Shown in pieces: positions 31,294 through 43,167 of a DNA stretch of 64,000 nucleotides; positions within the stretch are counted from its first letter, which is position 1; the number at the start of each line of letters is the position of its first letter. The notes under the pieces were generated by a model. It searched no databases. It worked only from the letters and a program-made list of their open reading frames with translations, and was not told where the DNA came from. The position numbers and the translations under genes were made by a program. The DNA is from Arthrobacter sp. MN05-02 (lineage in GTDB: Bacteria > Actinomycetota > Actinomycetes > Actinomycetales > Micrococcaceae), in NCBI GenBank assembly GCA_004001285.1, contig AP018697.1, positions 1,116,001 through 1,180,000 of the forward strand. The letters are read 5' to 3'.

Positions 31294-32581
31294 TCCGATC
31301 ATCGCCAGCCTCAGGAGGGCCCCTCGAGGCGCACCCGGGCGACGTCGTCCTGCGGGTCCACCTCGCGCAGACGCTCCTGGCCGGCGGCGACCCGGCTGCT
31401 GCCATCGCCGAGGCCAGCCTCGCCCTGCAGACGGACCCGGCGAACGACCAGGCGCGGCTCCTCCTGGGCACCGCCGCGACAGCATTGAGCTCGCCGCCCG
31501 GCGCGGCCGTGCCCGATGACGCGCCGGGCGCCGGAGCGGCGCCGGGTGGCGGGACGGCGCCGGGCGCTCCTGCCGGATCCCCGCCTTCGACTGGGACCAG
31601 GCCGAACACGAGGTGGGGAGCGCCGTACCACCTCCCTTCGTGGAGGCGGGCCCCGTCCCGGTCGGCCCGGCGGCGGACGAGGACGGCGCCGCGCCGGTCG
31701 AGGCGCCGCGCGAGGCCGTGACACTGTCCGACGTCGGTGGGCTCGACGACGTGAAGCGCCGCCTCGAGGAGTCCTTCCTCGCGCCGATGCGCAACGCCGA
31801 GGTGGCCCGGGCGTTCGGGAAGTCCCTGCGCGGCGGTCTGCTGCTGTACGGTCCGCCGGGCTGCGGCAAGACCTTCCTGGCCCGTGCCGTCGCGGGTGAA
31901 CTCGGTGCGACCTTCCTGTCCGTGTCGATGACCGATGTGGTCGGGTCCTTCATGGGCGAGACGCAGAAGAACCTCAAGCGCGTCTTCGACGAAGCCCGGG
32001 CCCAGGCCCCCACGGTGCTCTTCATCGACGAGATCGACTCCATCGGGATGCGGCGGGGAGCCCTCTCCGGCGGAGGAGCGGCCTGGCTGCGCCAGATGGT
32101 CAACGAGCTGCTGCTGCAGCTGGACTCCATGAGCGGTGACAACGACGGCCTGTACGTCCTGGCCGCGACGAACAACCCGTGGGACCTCGACGAGGCGCTC
32201 CTGCGCCCCGGCCGGCTGGACCGCTCGATCCTCGTGAGTCCGCCCGACCACGAGGCGCGCGCGTCGATCCTGCGCCATCACTTGAAGAACCGTCCGATCG
32301 CGGGCATCGACGTGCAGCACCTCGCCGCCGTGACGGAGGGGTTCTCCGGCGCGGATCTCGAGCACGTGGCAGTCACTGCGGCGGAGAAGGCCATGATGCA
32401 GTCGATCGCGCAGGGGGCGATCAGCCCGATCACCATGGACCACCTCGGGAACGCGCTGCGGGAGGTCAGACCGAGCACCGTCGCATGGCTCGAATCGGCG
32501 CGCAACGTGGTGCGGTTCTCCAACGCGAACGGCCGCTATGACGACCTCGCGGCCCTGCTCGACGGGAAGAAACGCCGGTGA
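31286..32581 (+). CDS. TPR-AAA+ ATPase (two frame breaks)
   Basis: About 431 aa joined. The N-terminal 70 residues are TPR-like (LEAHPGDVVLRVHLAQTLL, ASLALQTDPANDQARLLLG), then a Gly/Ala/Pro linker, then a classic AAA module: VGGLDDVKRRLEES, Walker A YGPPGCGKTFLARAV, Walker B VLFIDEIDSIG, LLRPGRLDRSILV. Frame breaks are an extra C at 31320-31323 and a missing C at 31579-31582; net reading frame is restored. Such CDC48/ClpX-like ATPases remodel protein complexes. Its stop overlaps the next GTG start. Confidence 0.8.
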
Positions 32582-34047
32582 GCGAGGTCGTCGACCTCGA
32601 CGTCCTGTCCAACCGCTTCGAGATCCTCGCCGCCCAGCAGCGTGCCCGTGACGCGGTCGAGCTGCTGGAGGGGCAGGCGGCGTACCACGGGGACGAGCCC
32701 CTCTACTGGGTGCTCCTCGGGCGGGCATTGGCGATGGACCAGCGGTTCGTCGACGCCGAACACGCCGGGCGCCGGGCCGTGGAGCTCGAGCCGAACGCCG
32801 CCGGGACGCAGATCACCCTGCTGCTCGCGCTCCTCGGCCAGCACCGGACCGACGAGGCCGTCGCACTCGCCTGGTACGTCGTGGAACAGCATGCCGAGGA
32901 GCCGGACGCCCACTCCTGGCTCAGCCGTGCGCTCCTCGCGCGCCGGCGTGACCACCAGGACCTGCTCGTCGCCCACCAGGCCGCCCGCCATGCGCTGTCC
33001 CTGAACGCGGATGCTGCAGCGTTCACGCAGGCGGCGCAGACCGCGTCGCTGCTCGACGACGACGGCGAGGCACGGACGCTGCTGGCCGCCGGCCTCGCCC
33101 ACTTCCCGCAGGACCGCGAACTCCTCCTGCTCAGCGGGCGGATCAGGGCCGGGGAGAGGGTGGTGGGGCCGCGCGAGGAGCTCGTCGGCGGGATCCTGAG
33201 GATGAGTCCGCTGGACACCTCCGCGGAGGCGGATCTCGGCTCGAGCCCGCTGCGCTGGGTGCGCGGGCGCCTCTTCCTCCTCTGGTACCACGTCCTGGCG
33301 TTCGCGCTCCTCGCGGTCGTCCTGCTGCCGGTGCCCGTGCTGGTCGCCGTCGCCCTGACGGCGACCGGAGTCCATACCGCACTGATCGTCCGGAGCTACA
33401 GGACACTGGACGCGGTCCTCCCCGGGGGGTACCTGCGGGAGCAGTTGACGGATCCGGGGCGCGGCAGGAACAGCGCCGCGGCCGGCGCGGCGGCCGCCGT
33501 CCTGGTACTCGTCGGCACCGTCCTCGCCGCCCTCCACCCGGATCCCGGTCCCGGCGTCGGGGACGGGATCCTCGTCCTGGCCGCCGTCGTCCTGGCCGGT
33601 GGGCTGCTGGCGGTGGAGCGGGCCCTGGCGCGCCTCTCCGTGGCAGGCCTCTCCGGGGACCGCCGGCGGCAGGACTACCACCTCATCCGCTTCGGCGACA
33701 CTGCGTCCTCCTACCGACGCTACTGGCTGGCCGCGCTCGCCGGGGTCGTTACGGTGATGGTCGCGGCCAACACCGGGGGCGACGCCACGGCCGGAGCCGG
33801 GATGCTCGCCGTCGGGATCCTGTGGACCGTCAAGACCCTCGACCTGCTGGTCCATTCGCGGGCGGTGGCCGGAGGCGAGAACCCGTGGGTGACGGGCGCC
33901 GCGCTCAGCCGGGCCGGGAAGGGCCGGCAGGCCGTACGGGGCCGGATCCTCGGCGCCCGGTTCCTGCTGATCATGCTCTTCGTGTGCTTCTTCACCTGCT
34001 CCCTCGGGTTCGGCATCTTCATCGGCGGGTTCATCGACGGCGCCTGA
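32578..34047 (+). CDS. TPR membrane protein
   Basis: 489 aa from GTG 32578, overlapping the AAA stop by four bases. Residues 1-200 are TPR-like (YWVLLGRALAMDQRFVDAEHAGRRA, EPDAHSWLSRALLARRRDH). Five to six transmembrane helices follow, for example VLAFALLAVVLLPVPVLVAVAL, AAAVLVLVGTVLAALHP and FLLIMLFVCFFTCSLGFGIFIG. The coupling suggests it recruits the soluble AAA ATPase to the membrane. No enzymatic motif is seen. Confidence 0.75.
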   Translation: MSEVVDLDVLSNRFEILAAQQRARDAVELLEGQAAYHGDEPLYWVLLGRALAMDQRFVDAEHAGRRAVELEPNAAGTQITLLLALLGQHRTDEAVALAWYVVEQHAEEPDAHSWLSRALLARRRDHQDLLVAHQAARHALSLNADAAAFTQAAQTASLLDDDGEARTLLAAGLAHFPQDRELLLLSGRIRAGERVVGPREELVGGILRMSPLDTSAEADLGSSPLRWVRGRLFLLWYHVLAFALLAVVLLPVPVLVAVALTATGVHTALIVRSYRTLDAVLPGGYLREQLTDPGRGRNSAAAGAAAAVLVLVGTVLAALHPDPGPGVGDGILVLAAVVLAGGLLAVERALARLSVAGLSGDRRRQDYHLIRFGDTASSYRRYWLAALAGVVTVMVAANTGGDATAGAGMLAVGILWTVKTLDLLVHSRAVAGGENPWVTGAALSRAGKGRQAVRGRILGARFLLIMLFVCFFTCSLGFGIFIGGFIDGA

Positions 34048-34074
34048 CACCGGTGGCCCGTGTTCGGGGCGTAG

Positions 34075-37246
<3,172 letters not shown>

Positions 37247-37250
<4 letters not shown>

Positions 37251-37711
37251 CGCAGTCCTGGCAGAAGATCCTCTCGACCCTCGCCGGAGCGCGTTCCCGT
37301 GAGATCTACGCGCGCGCCGTGCTCGGGGAGCCGCTCGACGCCGCGCCGAAGGAGATCCGGCGCCTCGTCGATGCGGGACTCCTCGCAGCCGACCACGCGG
37401 TCGACGGCGAGCTGTTCAAGGAGGTGCTCGCGGCCGCCGCGCCGGGGACGCCGAAGGGCGTGGACCGGTTCTTCCGCGACGGGCGGATCGACGGACTCCC
37501 GCGCGCCGGCCAGGACCGGGCCGACCTGCTGGCGCACCTCGCCGAGCGGCTCCTGCCCGCGGACGAGGAACTGGGCGAACCCGAGGTCAACCGGCTGCTC
37601 GGCACCGTCACACGCGACATCCCGACGCTGCGGCGGGCGCTCGTCGACCACGGCTACGTGGAGCGGTACCCGGACGGCACAGGCTACCGGCGCATCACGG
37701 AGACGTCCTGA
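37247..37711 (+). CDS. DUF2087-domain protein
   Basis: 154 aa. The DUF2087 pattern occupies the C-terminal half: FRDGRIDGLPRAGQDRADLL and VNRLLGTVTRDIPTLRRALVDHGYVER; such domains are often linked to winged-helix regulators. The N-terminal half has a small helical, possibly HTH-like segment (GEPLDAAPKEIRRLVDAGLL). Last gene of the ligA operon, followed by a strong terminator. Confidence 0.8.
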
Positions 37712-37808
37712 CCCCACTGGGCGGCACGCGGGTCGACCTGTCCACGGACGGGTACTCATGGACATGCCGGGGGGCGGGTGATCGAGCCTCCGGCGGGACC
37801 GTCAGGAA

Positions 37809-37850
37809 GGCAGAAGGGCTCCCGCACCAGTGCGCGGGAGCCCTTCTGCC
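37809..37850. terminator. Strong bidirectional terminator
   Basis: Perfect 17-bp arms (GGCAGAAGGGCTCCCGC and its complement) around an 8-base loop, between the convergent DUF2087 and FAS1 genes. Confidence 0.85.
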
Positions 37851-37868
37851 GAGCTGGACCTGCGTGTC

Positions 37869-38579
37869 CTAGCCGGCGGGGGGCGTGAGGACGGTGTCGA
37901 TGAGGTAGACGACGGCGTTGGCGGTCTGGACGCCGCCGCAGACGACGTTGGCGTCGTTGACCTTGAGTTCCTGGCCGGAGCCGGTGACTTCGAGGTCGGC
38001 GCCCTGGACGGTGGTCTGGGTGGTGCCTTCGAGCTCGGCGGGCTGGATCTTGCCGGGTACGACGTGGTAGGTGAGGATGCTGCTCAGGCCCTCGGTGTCG
38101 GTCTTGAGTCCTTCGACGGTCTCGGGGGGCAGGGCGCCGAAGGCTTCGTCGACGGGTGCGAAGACGGTGAATTCGCCGCCGTTGAGGGTGTCGACGAGGT
38201 CGACGTCGGGGTTGATGCCGCCGGAGACGGCGGCGGTGAGCTGGGTGAGGATGGGGTTGTTCGAGGCGGCGGTCGCTACGGGGTCGAGGGCCATGCCGGC
38301 GACCGATCCTGCGCCGTCGGGGACCGTCTCGGCGTAGCCGGCGCAGCCGGGGCCGACGAGGTTCGCGGCGGGGTCCATCATGGCGTCGGCCGAGGCCGAA
38401 GGGGCCATGCTCGCCTCGGGGGAGGCGGGCTCGCCCTCGGGGCCCGCCGTGCTGCTCTCGCTGGCCATGCTGCCCGAGGTGGTCTCGGTCGCATCGGTGC
38501 CTCCGCACGCCGCGAGGCCGAACATCGAGACTGTCGCGATCCCGAGGATCGAGAGATTCCTGCGCCTGGTGAGTTCCAT
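37869..38579 (-). CDS. Fasciclin (FAS1)-domain lipoprotein
   Basis: 236 aa from ATG 38579 with AAGGAG upstream. Signal peptide with lipobox FGLAACGG, then a Ser/Ala/Met-rich linker ([17 protein letters not shown]), then one FAS1 domain: [38 protein letters not shown], and the closing [17 protein letters not shown]. These MPT70-like lipoproteins are thought to mediate adhesion. Codon use shifts toward a repetitive GAG/GTC pattern but is still GC-rich. Confidence 0.9.
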   Translation of the reverse strand: MELTRRRNLSILGIATVSMFGLAACGGTDATETTSGSMASESSTAGPEGEPASPEASMAPSASADAMMDPAANLVGPGCAGYAETVPDGAGSVAGMALDPVATAASNNPILTQLTAAVSGGINPDVDLVDTLNGGEFTVFAPVDEAFGALPPETVEGLKTDTEGLSSILTYHVVPGKIQPAELEGTTQTTVQGADLEVTGSGQELKVNDANVVCGGVQTANAVVYLIDTVLTPPAG

Positions 38580-38786
38580 GCTTCTCCTTGGTAGGTGGGC
38601 GGGAACCGATCGCCGCCCTCTGTGTCCGACCGTCCCGACGCTGCACTCCACGCGGATGTCTTACTGGTCCTTCGGTGGCACCTCACGGGCAGATGGGTGC
38701 CGGACCGATGTGACGAGCGGCACAGCTACCCACCACCAATGGTTCTCGACCTGTCGATCCGCATCCCGAGGTCGCGGTAGGACGGC

Positions 38787-38822
38787 ACTGGCCGGCGAGC
38801 CTGCTTCTGCCTGCCGGCCAGT
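38787..38822. terminator. Hairpin terminator after the SDR gene
   Basis: Perfect 10-bp arms ACTGGCCGGC and GCCGGCCAGT around a 16-base loop, beginning nine bases past the SDR stop. Confidence 0.7.
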
Positions 38823-38830
38823 ACCTGCTG

Positions 38831-39559
38831 TCAGTGCGCCGCTGGAATCTGCGCGTAGAGAGCGGCGGGGTCGTGGGCCAGCGACGCCTTGACCATCGCG
38901 CTCCACTCGTCGACGACCACCTCGATCGCGCCCACGGCCAGTCCGTCGAAGGACGCGCGGGGCACGAGTGCCGGGTCGATTATCGGTCCGTCGTAACCGG
39001 CCATGATGTCGGTGTCCGCCGCTCCGAGGTGGACGCCCTGCACGAGTGTGCCCTGCGCCGCGAGGTCCTGTCGCACGCCATTGGTCATGTTCCACTCGGC
39101 GGCCTTCGCGGACGCATAGCCTCCGTTGCCGGGATAGGAAAACCAGGACAGCGCCGACAGCACATTGACGATTGCTCCTCCGCCGTTCGCCGCAAGGGTC
39201 GGAGCGAACTCGCGGATCATGTCCAGCGTGCCCCAGAAATGGGTGTCCATCTCGCGGCGGAGCGCGTCGAGGTCGCCCGTGACGAGGGGCGTCGAGGTGG
39301 CGATACCGGCGTTGTTGATCAGCAGTGTGACGTCCGATGCCGTCCGGGCCGCTGCCACGACCGAGGCGTGGTCGGTGATATCGAGCCGGAGCACCTCGAC
39401 GCGGTCGAGGGCCGCGAGGTCACGTGCCTCGGGGGTGTCGGTGCGGCGTGTTGTGGCGTAGACCTTTCGGGCTCCCCGTGCGAGGAGCTCGTCGACGAAA
39501 CGGCGCCCTATGCCTCGGTTGGATCCGGTGACGAGGGCTACCTGGTCGGTGATGTCCAT
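38831..39559 (-). CDS. SDR oxidoreductase paired with a MerR regulator
   Basis: 242 aa. Cofactor motif ALVTGSNRGIGRRFVDEL, NNAGIATSTPL, catalytic Ser in VLSALSWFSY and Tyr/Lys in GYASAKAAEWNM. NAD(P) dependence is implied; substrate unknown. Divergent to the MerR gene with a dyad in the short promoter region, so it is a likely target of that regulator. Confidence 0.85.
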   Translation of the reverse strand: MDITDQVALVTGSNRGIGRRFVDELLARGARKVYATTRRTDTPEARDLAALDRVEVLRLDITDHASVVAAARTASDVTLLINNAGIATSTPLVTGDLDALRREMDTHFWGTLDMIREFAPTLAANGGGAIVNVLSALSWFSYPGNGGYASAKAAEWNMTNGVRQDLAAQGTLVQGVHLGAADTDIMAGYDGPIIDPALVPRASFDGLAVGAIEVVVDEWSAMVKASLAHDPAALYAQIPAAH

Positions 39560-39622
39560 GTGTGGCGTTCTCCATTCTCGCGGCCGGGCCTCGTGCCCTG
39601 CCTGCTCAGCTACAGTAGGACT

Positions 39623-39640
39623 TCACGTTGACGTCAAGGG
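39623..39640. promoter_or_regulatory. MerR-type operator candidate
   Basis: CTTCACGTTGACGTCAAG, an inverted repeat with one mismatch (CTTSACGT/ACGTSAAG, 2-base spacer), lies in the gap between the divergent SDR and MerR genes. On the minus strand it embeds TTGACG, a good -35 for the SDR gene, as in promoters controlled by MerR-family proteins. Confidence 0.6.
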
Positions 39641-39676
39641 CAAGTCCGGCCCGGACGTCGGAGGAGAGGAGCGCTC

Positions 39677-40060
39677 GTGCGCATCGGAGACATCGCCGAG
39701 CGAGCCGGGGTCAGCACCCGGGCTCTGCGCTACTACGAGGAGCAGGGCCTGCTGCCGGCGGATCGGACGGCGCGGGGCCAGCGCGTGTACGAGGAGGCAG
39801 CCGTGGAGCGCGTCCAGCTGATCCAGCAGCTCTTCTCTGCAGGACTTGCCAGCCGCACGATCGTCGACCTGCTTCCGTGCGTCGACAGGGGTGAGGCGAG
39901 CGAAGAGGCACTCGCCCTGCTTCAGCGTGAGCGGAACCGCATCACCGAGAGCATCGCCGAACTGGAGAAGGCGCGTGCCCAGCTCGACCGCGTCATCGAG
40001 ATCTCCCTGCACTCCGACCCGGAGCACTGTCCCGCTCTCCGCGACGAGACGTCGCTCTGA
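39677..40060 (+). CDS. MerR-family transcriptional regulator
   Basis: 127 aa from GTG 39677 behind GGAGAGGAG. N-terminal winged helix MRIGDIAERAGVSTRALRYYEEQGLL with the wing ARGQRVYEE, then a coiled-coil dimer helix (QRERNRITESIAELEKARAQL). The C-terminus has a single Cys (HCPALRDE), so a metal or thiol effector is unclear. It probably controls the divergent SDR gene. Confidence 0.88.
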   Translation: MRIGDIAERAGVSTRALRYYEEQGLLPADRTARGQRVYEEAAVERVQLIQQLFSAGLASRTIVDLLPCVDRGEASEEALALLQRERNRITESIAELEKARAQLDRVIEISLHSDPEHCPALRDETSL

Positions 40061-40108
40061 CCCATGTCACAACGCGCAGCCCACAGCGCATCAGGGCCGG
40101 CGGGCGCT

Positions 40109-40999
40109 CTACCGGGCGTGTTCTACGGGGAGCCATAGTTCGCAGGTAGCTGTGCTGAAGTCGTCGGCGTGATCGAGGACCGCGACGATCGATGGCCCGG
40201 GGCGGAGGCGCCACGGGTTGGAAGGAAACCAGTCCGTGGCTGTGGCCGCCCAGACCGCCTGCAATGTGGCCGGGTATTCGCCCTCGGTGCGGAATATGGC
40301 CCATGTGCCGGCAGGAACGTCAGTGGTCCACAGATCGTCGGGGGTCCGGGTTGAGCCGGTGACGGCGACGCCGTGCAGGTAGGTCAGCTCGCTGCCCTCC
40401 GCGTAGTCAGGGTCGACGTCGAGGCTCACCTGGAGCAGTCCAGCCGGCTCGGTGTTGCTCAGCTCCTTGAGTCGGGCGTGCTCTGCGGCGGGCACGGAAG
40501 CGATGTGCGCCTGGATGTGGGGATTGGTGCCCTGATGGATGAGAGGCACGCGCGTGGCGTGGCCCACAAGAATGAACGCTGGTCGATCTGCGATGCGGGT
40601 GTCCATGGTGACGTTTCCTTCTACGGTCAGGCGGAACCTGAGCTGTGACTGAGCGCGAAGGGGACCACCGTCTCGGCGGACGACGCCGGGTCCGACGCCG
40701 TGCACGGATCGGAACGCACGGCCGAAGGCTTCGGTCGATCCGTAGCCATGGCGCACCGCGATGCTCAGCAGGTCTTCGTCGCCGAGTACCTCTGCCGCTG
40801 CGAGAGTCATCCTGCGGCGCCGGACGTACTCGGACAACGGCATGCCGGCCAGCGACGAGAACATCCGCCGGAGGTGGTACTCCGTCGTGCCGAGTCCGGT
40901 TGCCAGAGCATTGACGTCCAGATCGCCGGTCAGACGGTCCTCGACCAACTCGACGAGTCTGTTGAGTGCAGCGATCACGGCTCTCCCTTCACCAGCCAT
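40109..40999 (-). CDS. AraC-family regulator with GyrI-like effector-binding domain
   Basis: 296 aa. Unusual order: the AraC DNA-binding domain is N-terminal (LATGLGTTEYHLRRMFSSLAGMPLSEYVRRRRM and IAVRHGYGSTEAFGRAFRSVHGVGP), and the C-terminal half is a GyrI/SOUL-like ligand-binding domain (FILVGHATRVPL, TDVPAGTWAIFRTEGEYPATLQAVW). Such proteins respond to small hydrophobic molecules. The target is not visible; the neighbours downstream are the MerR gene (convergent) and upstream two membrane-protein genes on the same strand. Confidence 0.88.
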   Translation of the reverse strand: MAGEGRAVIAALNRLVELVEDRLTGDLDVNALATGLGTTEYHLRRMFSSLAGMPLSEYVRRRRMTLAAAEVLGDEDLLSIAVRHGYGSTEAFGRAFRSVHGVGPGVVRRDGGPLRAQSQLRFRLTVEGNVTMDTRIADRPAFILVGHATRVPLIHQGTNPHIQAHIASVPAAEHARLKELSNTEPAGLLQVSLDVDPDYAEGSELTYLHGVAVTGSTRTPDDLWTTDVPAGTWAIFRTEGEYPATLQAVWAATATDWFPSNPWRLRPGPSIVAVLDHADDFSTATCELWLPVEHAR

Positions 41000-41129
41000 C
41001 CTTCCAAGTCAACTCGAGCGGCACCCTACTATCGCGGTCCGATGCAATCGCCAGGGCGCTCGGCGTCCTGCCCGTGACCCGGTGACCCATCAGGTTCGAA
41101 GGTGACTGAGCATGCATGGTGAGGATCCT

Positions 41130-41675
41130 CTACTCCGCGCTTCCGGAGATGGTGCTGCGACGGCTGGTGATCCTGAAGCGGGCGATGCGCTGGATCATGA
41201 CGGGGTACAGGTGGAGGATCACCCCGACGAGGAGTATCTGCACAGCACCCAGGGGATGTCCCGTAGCCGTGGCGATGACGACCAGCAGCGCGGTAGCGGC
41301 GAAGCCCAGACAGTGGCCGGTCTCGGACTGCTCAGTCCCTCGAAGGAAGCGGCCTCGCCCCGATCCTTCTCCCTCCGCCAGTCGCATCTGCCTGATGACC
41401 CGGTTCCAGCCGACGACGTCGAGAAGGCGCCGGAGGGCCTCCGCGCCCAGCAGCGTGTAGATCCGTGGCTCGCAGGTTCTGACCCGGTAGCGGGAACGGG
41501 CGACGTCGGCCAGGGCAGGACCTGTCAGAAGTGCCATGAACAGAAAAGCGCCCTGAACGACGATCGCGTAGACGACGTGATCGGGTCCGATGGTGGACCA
41601 GCCCGCAACCGCCAGTCCGAGACCGGCCAGCAGACCCGCAGTCACGGAACCAGACCGCCCGTTGAGTGCTGCCAT
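41130..41675 (-). CDS. Membrane protein, unknown
   Basis: 181 aa with four likely transmembrane segments: SVTAGLLAGLGLAVAGW, HVVYAIVVQGAFLFMALL, LGFAATALLVVIATATG and AVQILLVGVILHLYPVM. Between helices 2 and 3 is a basic loop (WNRVIRQMRLAEGEGSGRG). I do not recognise the family with certainty. It starts six bases after the SdpI-like gene ends, so they are probably one operon. Confidence 0.6.
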   Translation of the reverse strand: MAALNGRSGSVTAGLLAGLGLAVAGWSTIGPDHVVYAIVVQGAFLFMALLTGPALADVARSRYRVRTCEPRIYTLLGAEALRRLLDVVGWNRVIRQMRLAEGEGSGRGRFLRGTEQSETGHCLGFAATALLVVIATATGHPLGAVQILLVGVILHLYPVMIQRIARFRITSRRSTISGSAE

Positions 41676-41681
41676 GCCCGA

Positions 41682-42050
41682 TCACCCGGGTGCCGTGCGT
41701 GCAGCGCGATTGGCGGCCGCGGTCGACCGGAAAAGGATCACGGTCTGTGCGATGAGCGCCGCGAAGGCGGTCAGAGGTCCGGCCTGTCCGCCGACCAGGA
41801 GTTGTGCGCTTCCCGCGGCGATGATTCCGATGACAGCGACGAGCCTCATCTTCCTCAGTCCTGGGAGGGCGGCCTTGTGCCCGGCGATCCATGCTTCGTC
41901 GGATGCTTGCGTGTACCTGGTGCGGATTCCCGCTGCCGCGTTCCGGCCGATCAAACCCTCAGCGGCTTGGCGCACGACGAACAGGCAGACGGCCGGCAGG
42001 AGGACCACGGTGAGGAGCAGGATGGCGGATGCGACGGACTCTTCAGACAT
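41682..42050 (-). CDS. SdpI-family membrane protein
   Basis: 122 aa with three hydrophobic helices (VASAILLLTVVLLPAVCLFVV, RLVAVIGIIAAGSAQLLVG, LTAFAALIAQTVILF) and the family loop GIRTRYTQASDEAWIAGHKAALPG. SdpI in Bacillus is the immunity protein against the SdpC toxin, but most actinobacterial relatives have unknown roles. No toxin gene is next to it. Confidence 0.75.
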   Translation of the reverse strand: MSEESVASAILLLTVVLLPAVCLFVVRQAAEGLIGRNAAAGIRTRYTQASDEAWIAGHKAALPGLRKMRLVAVIGIIAAGSAQLLVGGQAGPLTAFAALIAQTVILFRSTAAANRAARTAPG

Positions 42051-42325
42051 GATGCACCACGAGGTGAGCGAACCCGGTCTACGTGGACGGAGCGACGTCG
42101 TCCCGGCGCAGGGAGAGGTCCACCCGCGCCATGAGGAGTGCGTACTGGTGGTGTTGATCGTCGGCCCCCATTGTCATGCCCTCGAGTGTAACCGGAGCCC
42201 CTAGGCGGCGCGTGCTGCACCGTAGCGACCTGTGCCGGTCGAGTCAGCGCCGCGGATAACGTCTGTCAAGGATTCCTCGCCGCTTCGCTCAGCAAAATAG
42301 CGCGGCGGGTGTGGGACCGTAACCT
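42051..42325. other. 275-base divergent gap, no feature seen
   Basis: Between the SdpI-like gene (minus) and a membrane-protein gene (plus). Presumably both promoters; no clear dyad or convincing ORF was found. The base composition begins to fall here. Confidence 0.3.
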
Positions 42326-42763
42326 ATGTCTACATTCCTTCGCGTGCTACCTGGCTTGGCAGCACTGACGCTGTCCTTTCTGTCGGGGTATGTCTGGATG
42401 TTTGCGGGGCCATACAGTCCTTCCCTTTTCACCATCGCTCACGCCGGCTCCGTGGTTCTCTGTGTCGCTGTTCCGTGTGGCTTCGTTGGGATTGGTCGCG
42501 CGACGCGGTGCAGGCCAGACCTTGGGAGACTCGGCGCCGTACTCCTGGCAATTGCGGGCATACCGATGCTGGTAGCCAACGGGATCTACCTGTTCTCCTT
42601 TAGATCGGTGGAAGGATCATACGGAGACATAGGCGGCTTCAGCCTGATGTTGCTGGGTTTTGCCGCTCTTCTCGTTACCTCGCTGGCCTGCATCGTCGGA
42701 CTGCCTTCAGCGTGGCCAACCGTCCTGTCGCGACCGCAAGAAAGCAGCGAGCCTCACAACTGA
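42326..42763 (+). CDS. Four-helix membrane protein, unknown
   Basis: 145 aa with four hydrophobic segments (LAALTLSFLSGYVWMFAG, AHAGSVVLCVAVPCGFVGIG, LGAVLLAIAGIPMLVANGIYL, LMLLGFAALLVTSLACIVGL). No family recognised. Its codon use is less GC-biased than genes before 42 kb, which marks the start of the accessory region. Confidence 0.6.
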   Translation: MSTFLRVLPGLAALTLSFLSGYVWMFAGPYSPSLFTIAHAGSVVLCVAVPCGFVGIGRATRCRPDLGRLGAVLLAIAGIPMLVANGIYLFSFRSVEGSYGDIGGFSLMLLGFAALLVTSLACIVGLPSAWPTVLSRPQESSEPHN

Positions 42764-42882
42764 CGTGCAGGACGGGACGTCCCGCTCGAAGTCATCCAGG
42801 GGGACGGCACCGGGGGTTGAGCTAGGACGACCGGTGCGATTCTCCATAGAAGCGAAGCGGGATACCGAGAGAAACAGTGCCG

Positions 42883-42969
42883 TCAGGCCATCGCAACGCC
42901 CGCACTCGTCAGTGCGGCGAACAGGACGAGCGAACCGCTCGTCACGTGACGATGATCTTCTGATTCCAT
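42883..42969 (-). CDS. Possible 28-aa membrane peptide
   Basis: A 28-codon frame from ATG 42969, preceded by GAGGAAAAGA, ends in a single hydrophobic stretch (SGSLVLFAALTSAGVAMA). It is the only candidate in the otherwise empty interval 42764-43167. Small size and no homology recognised make this weak. Confidence 0.25.
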   Translation of the reverse strand: MESEDHRHVTSGSLVLFAALTSAGVAMA

Positions 42970-43167
42970 TCTTTTCCTCGCGAATGGTGCAACTGGTGGG
43001 AACGCGCCTAGCTGGATCGCCCGATGCCAAGGACCTGAACGAATCAGGATCGTCCTACCCTCCGCCCGCACGCCCCAGTAGGTGAACGTCCTGCTGTTCG
43101 AGGGTTCTCGATCTGGTTGACTGAGGGCATTGCTATCCGCAGGGGATGGCATGGAGGGGGATAAATC

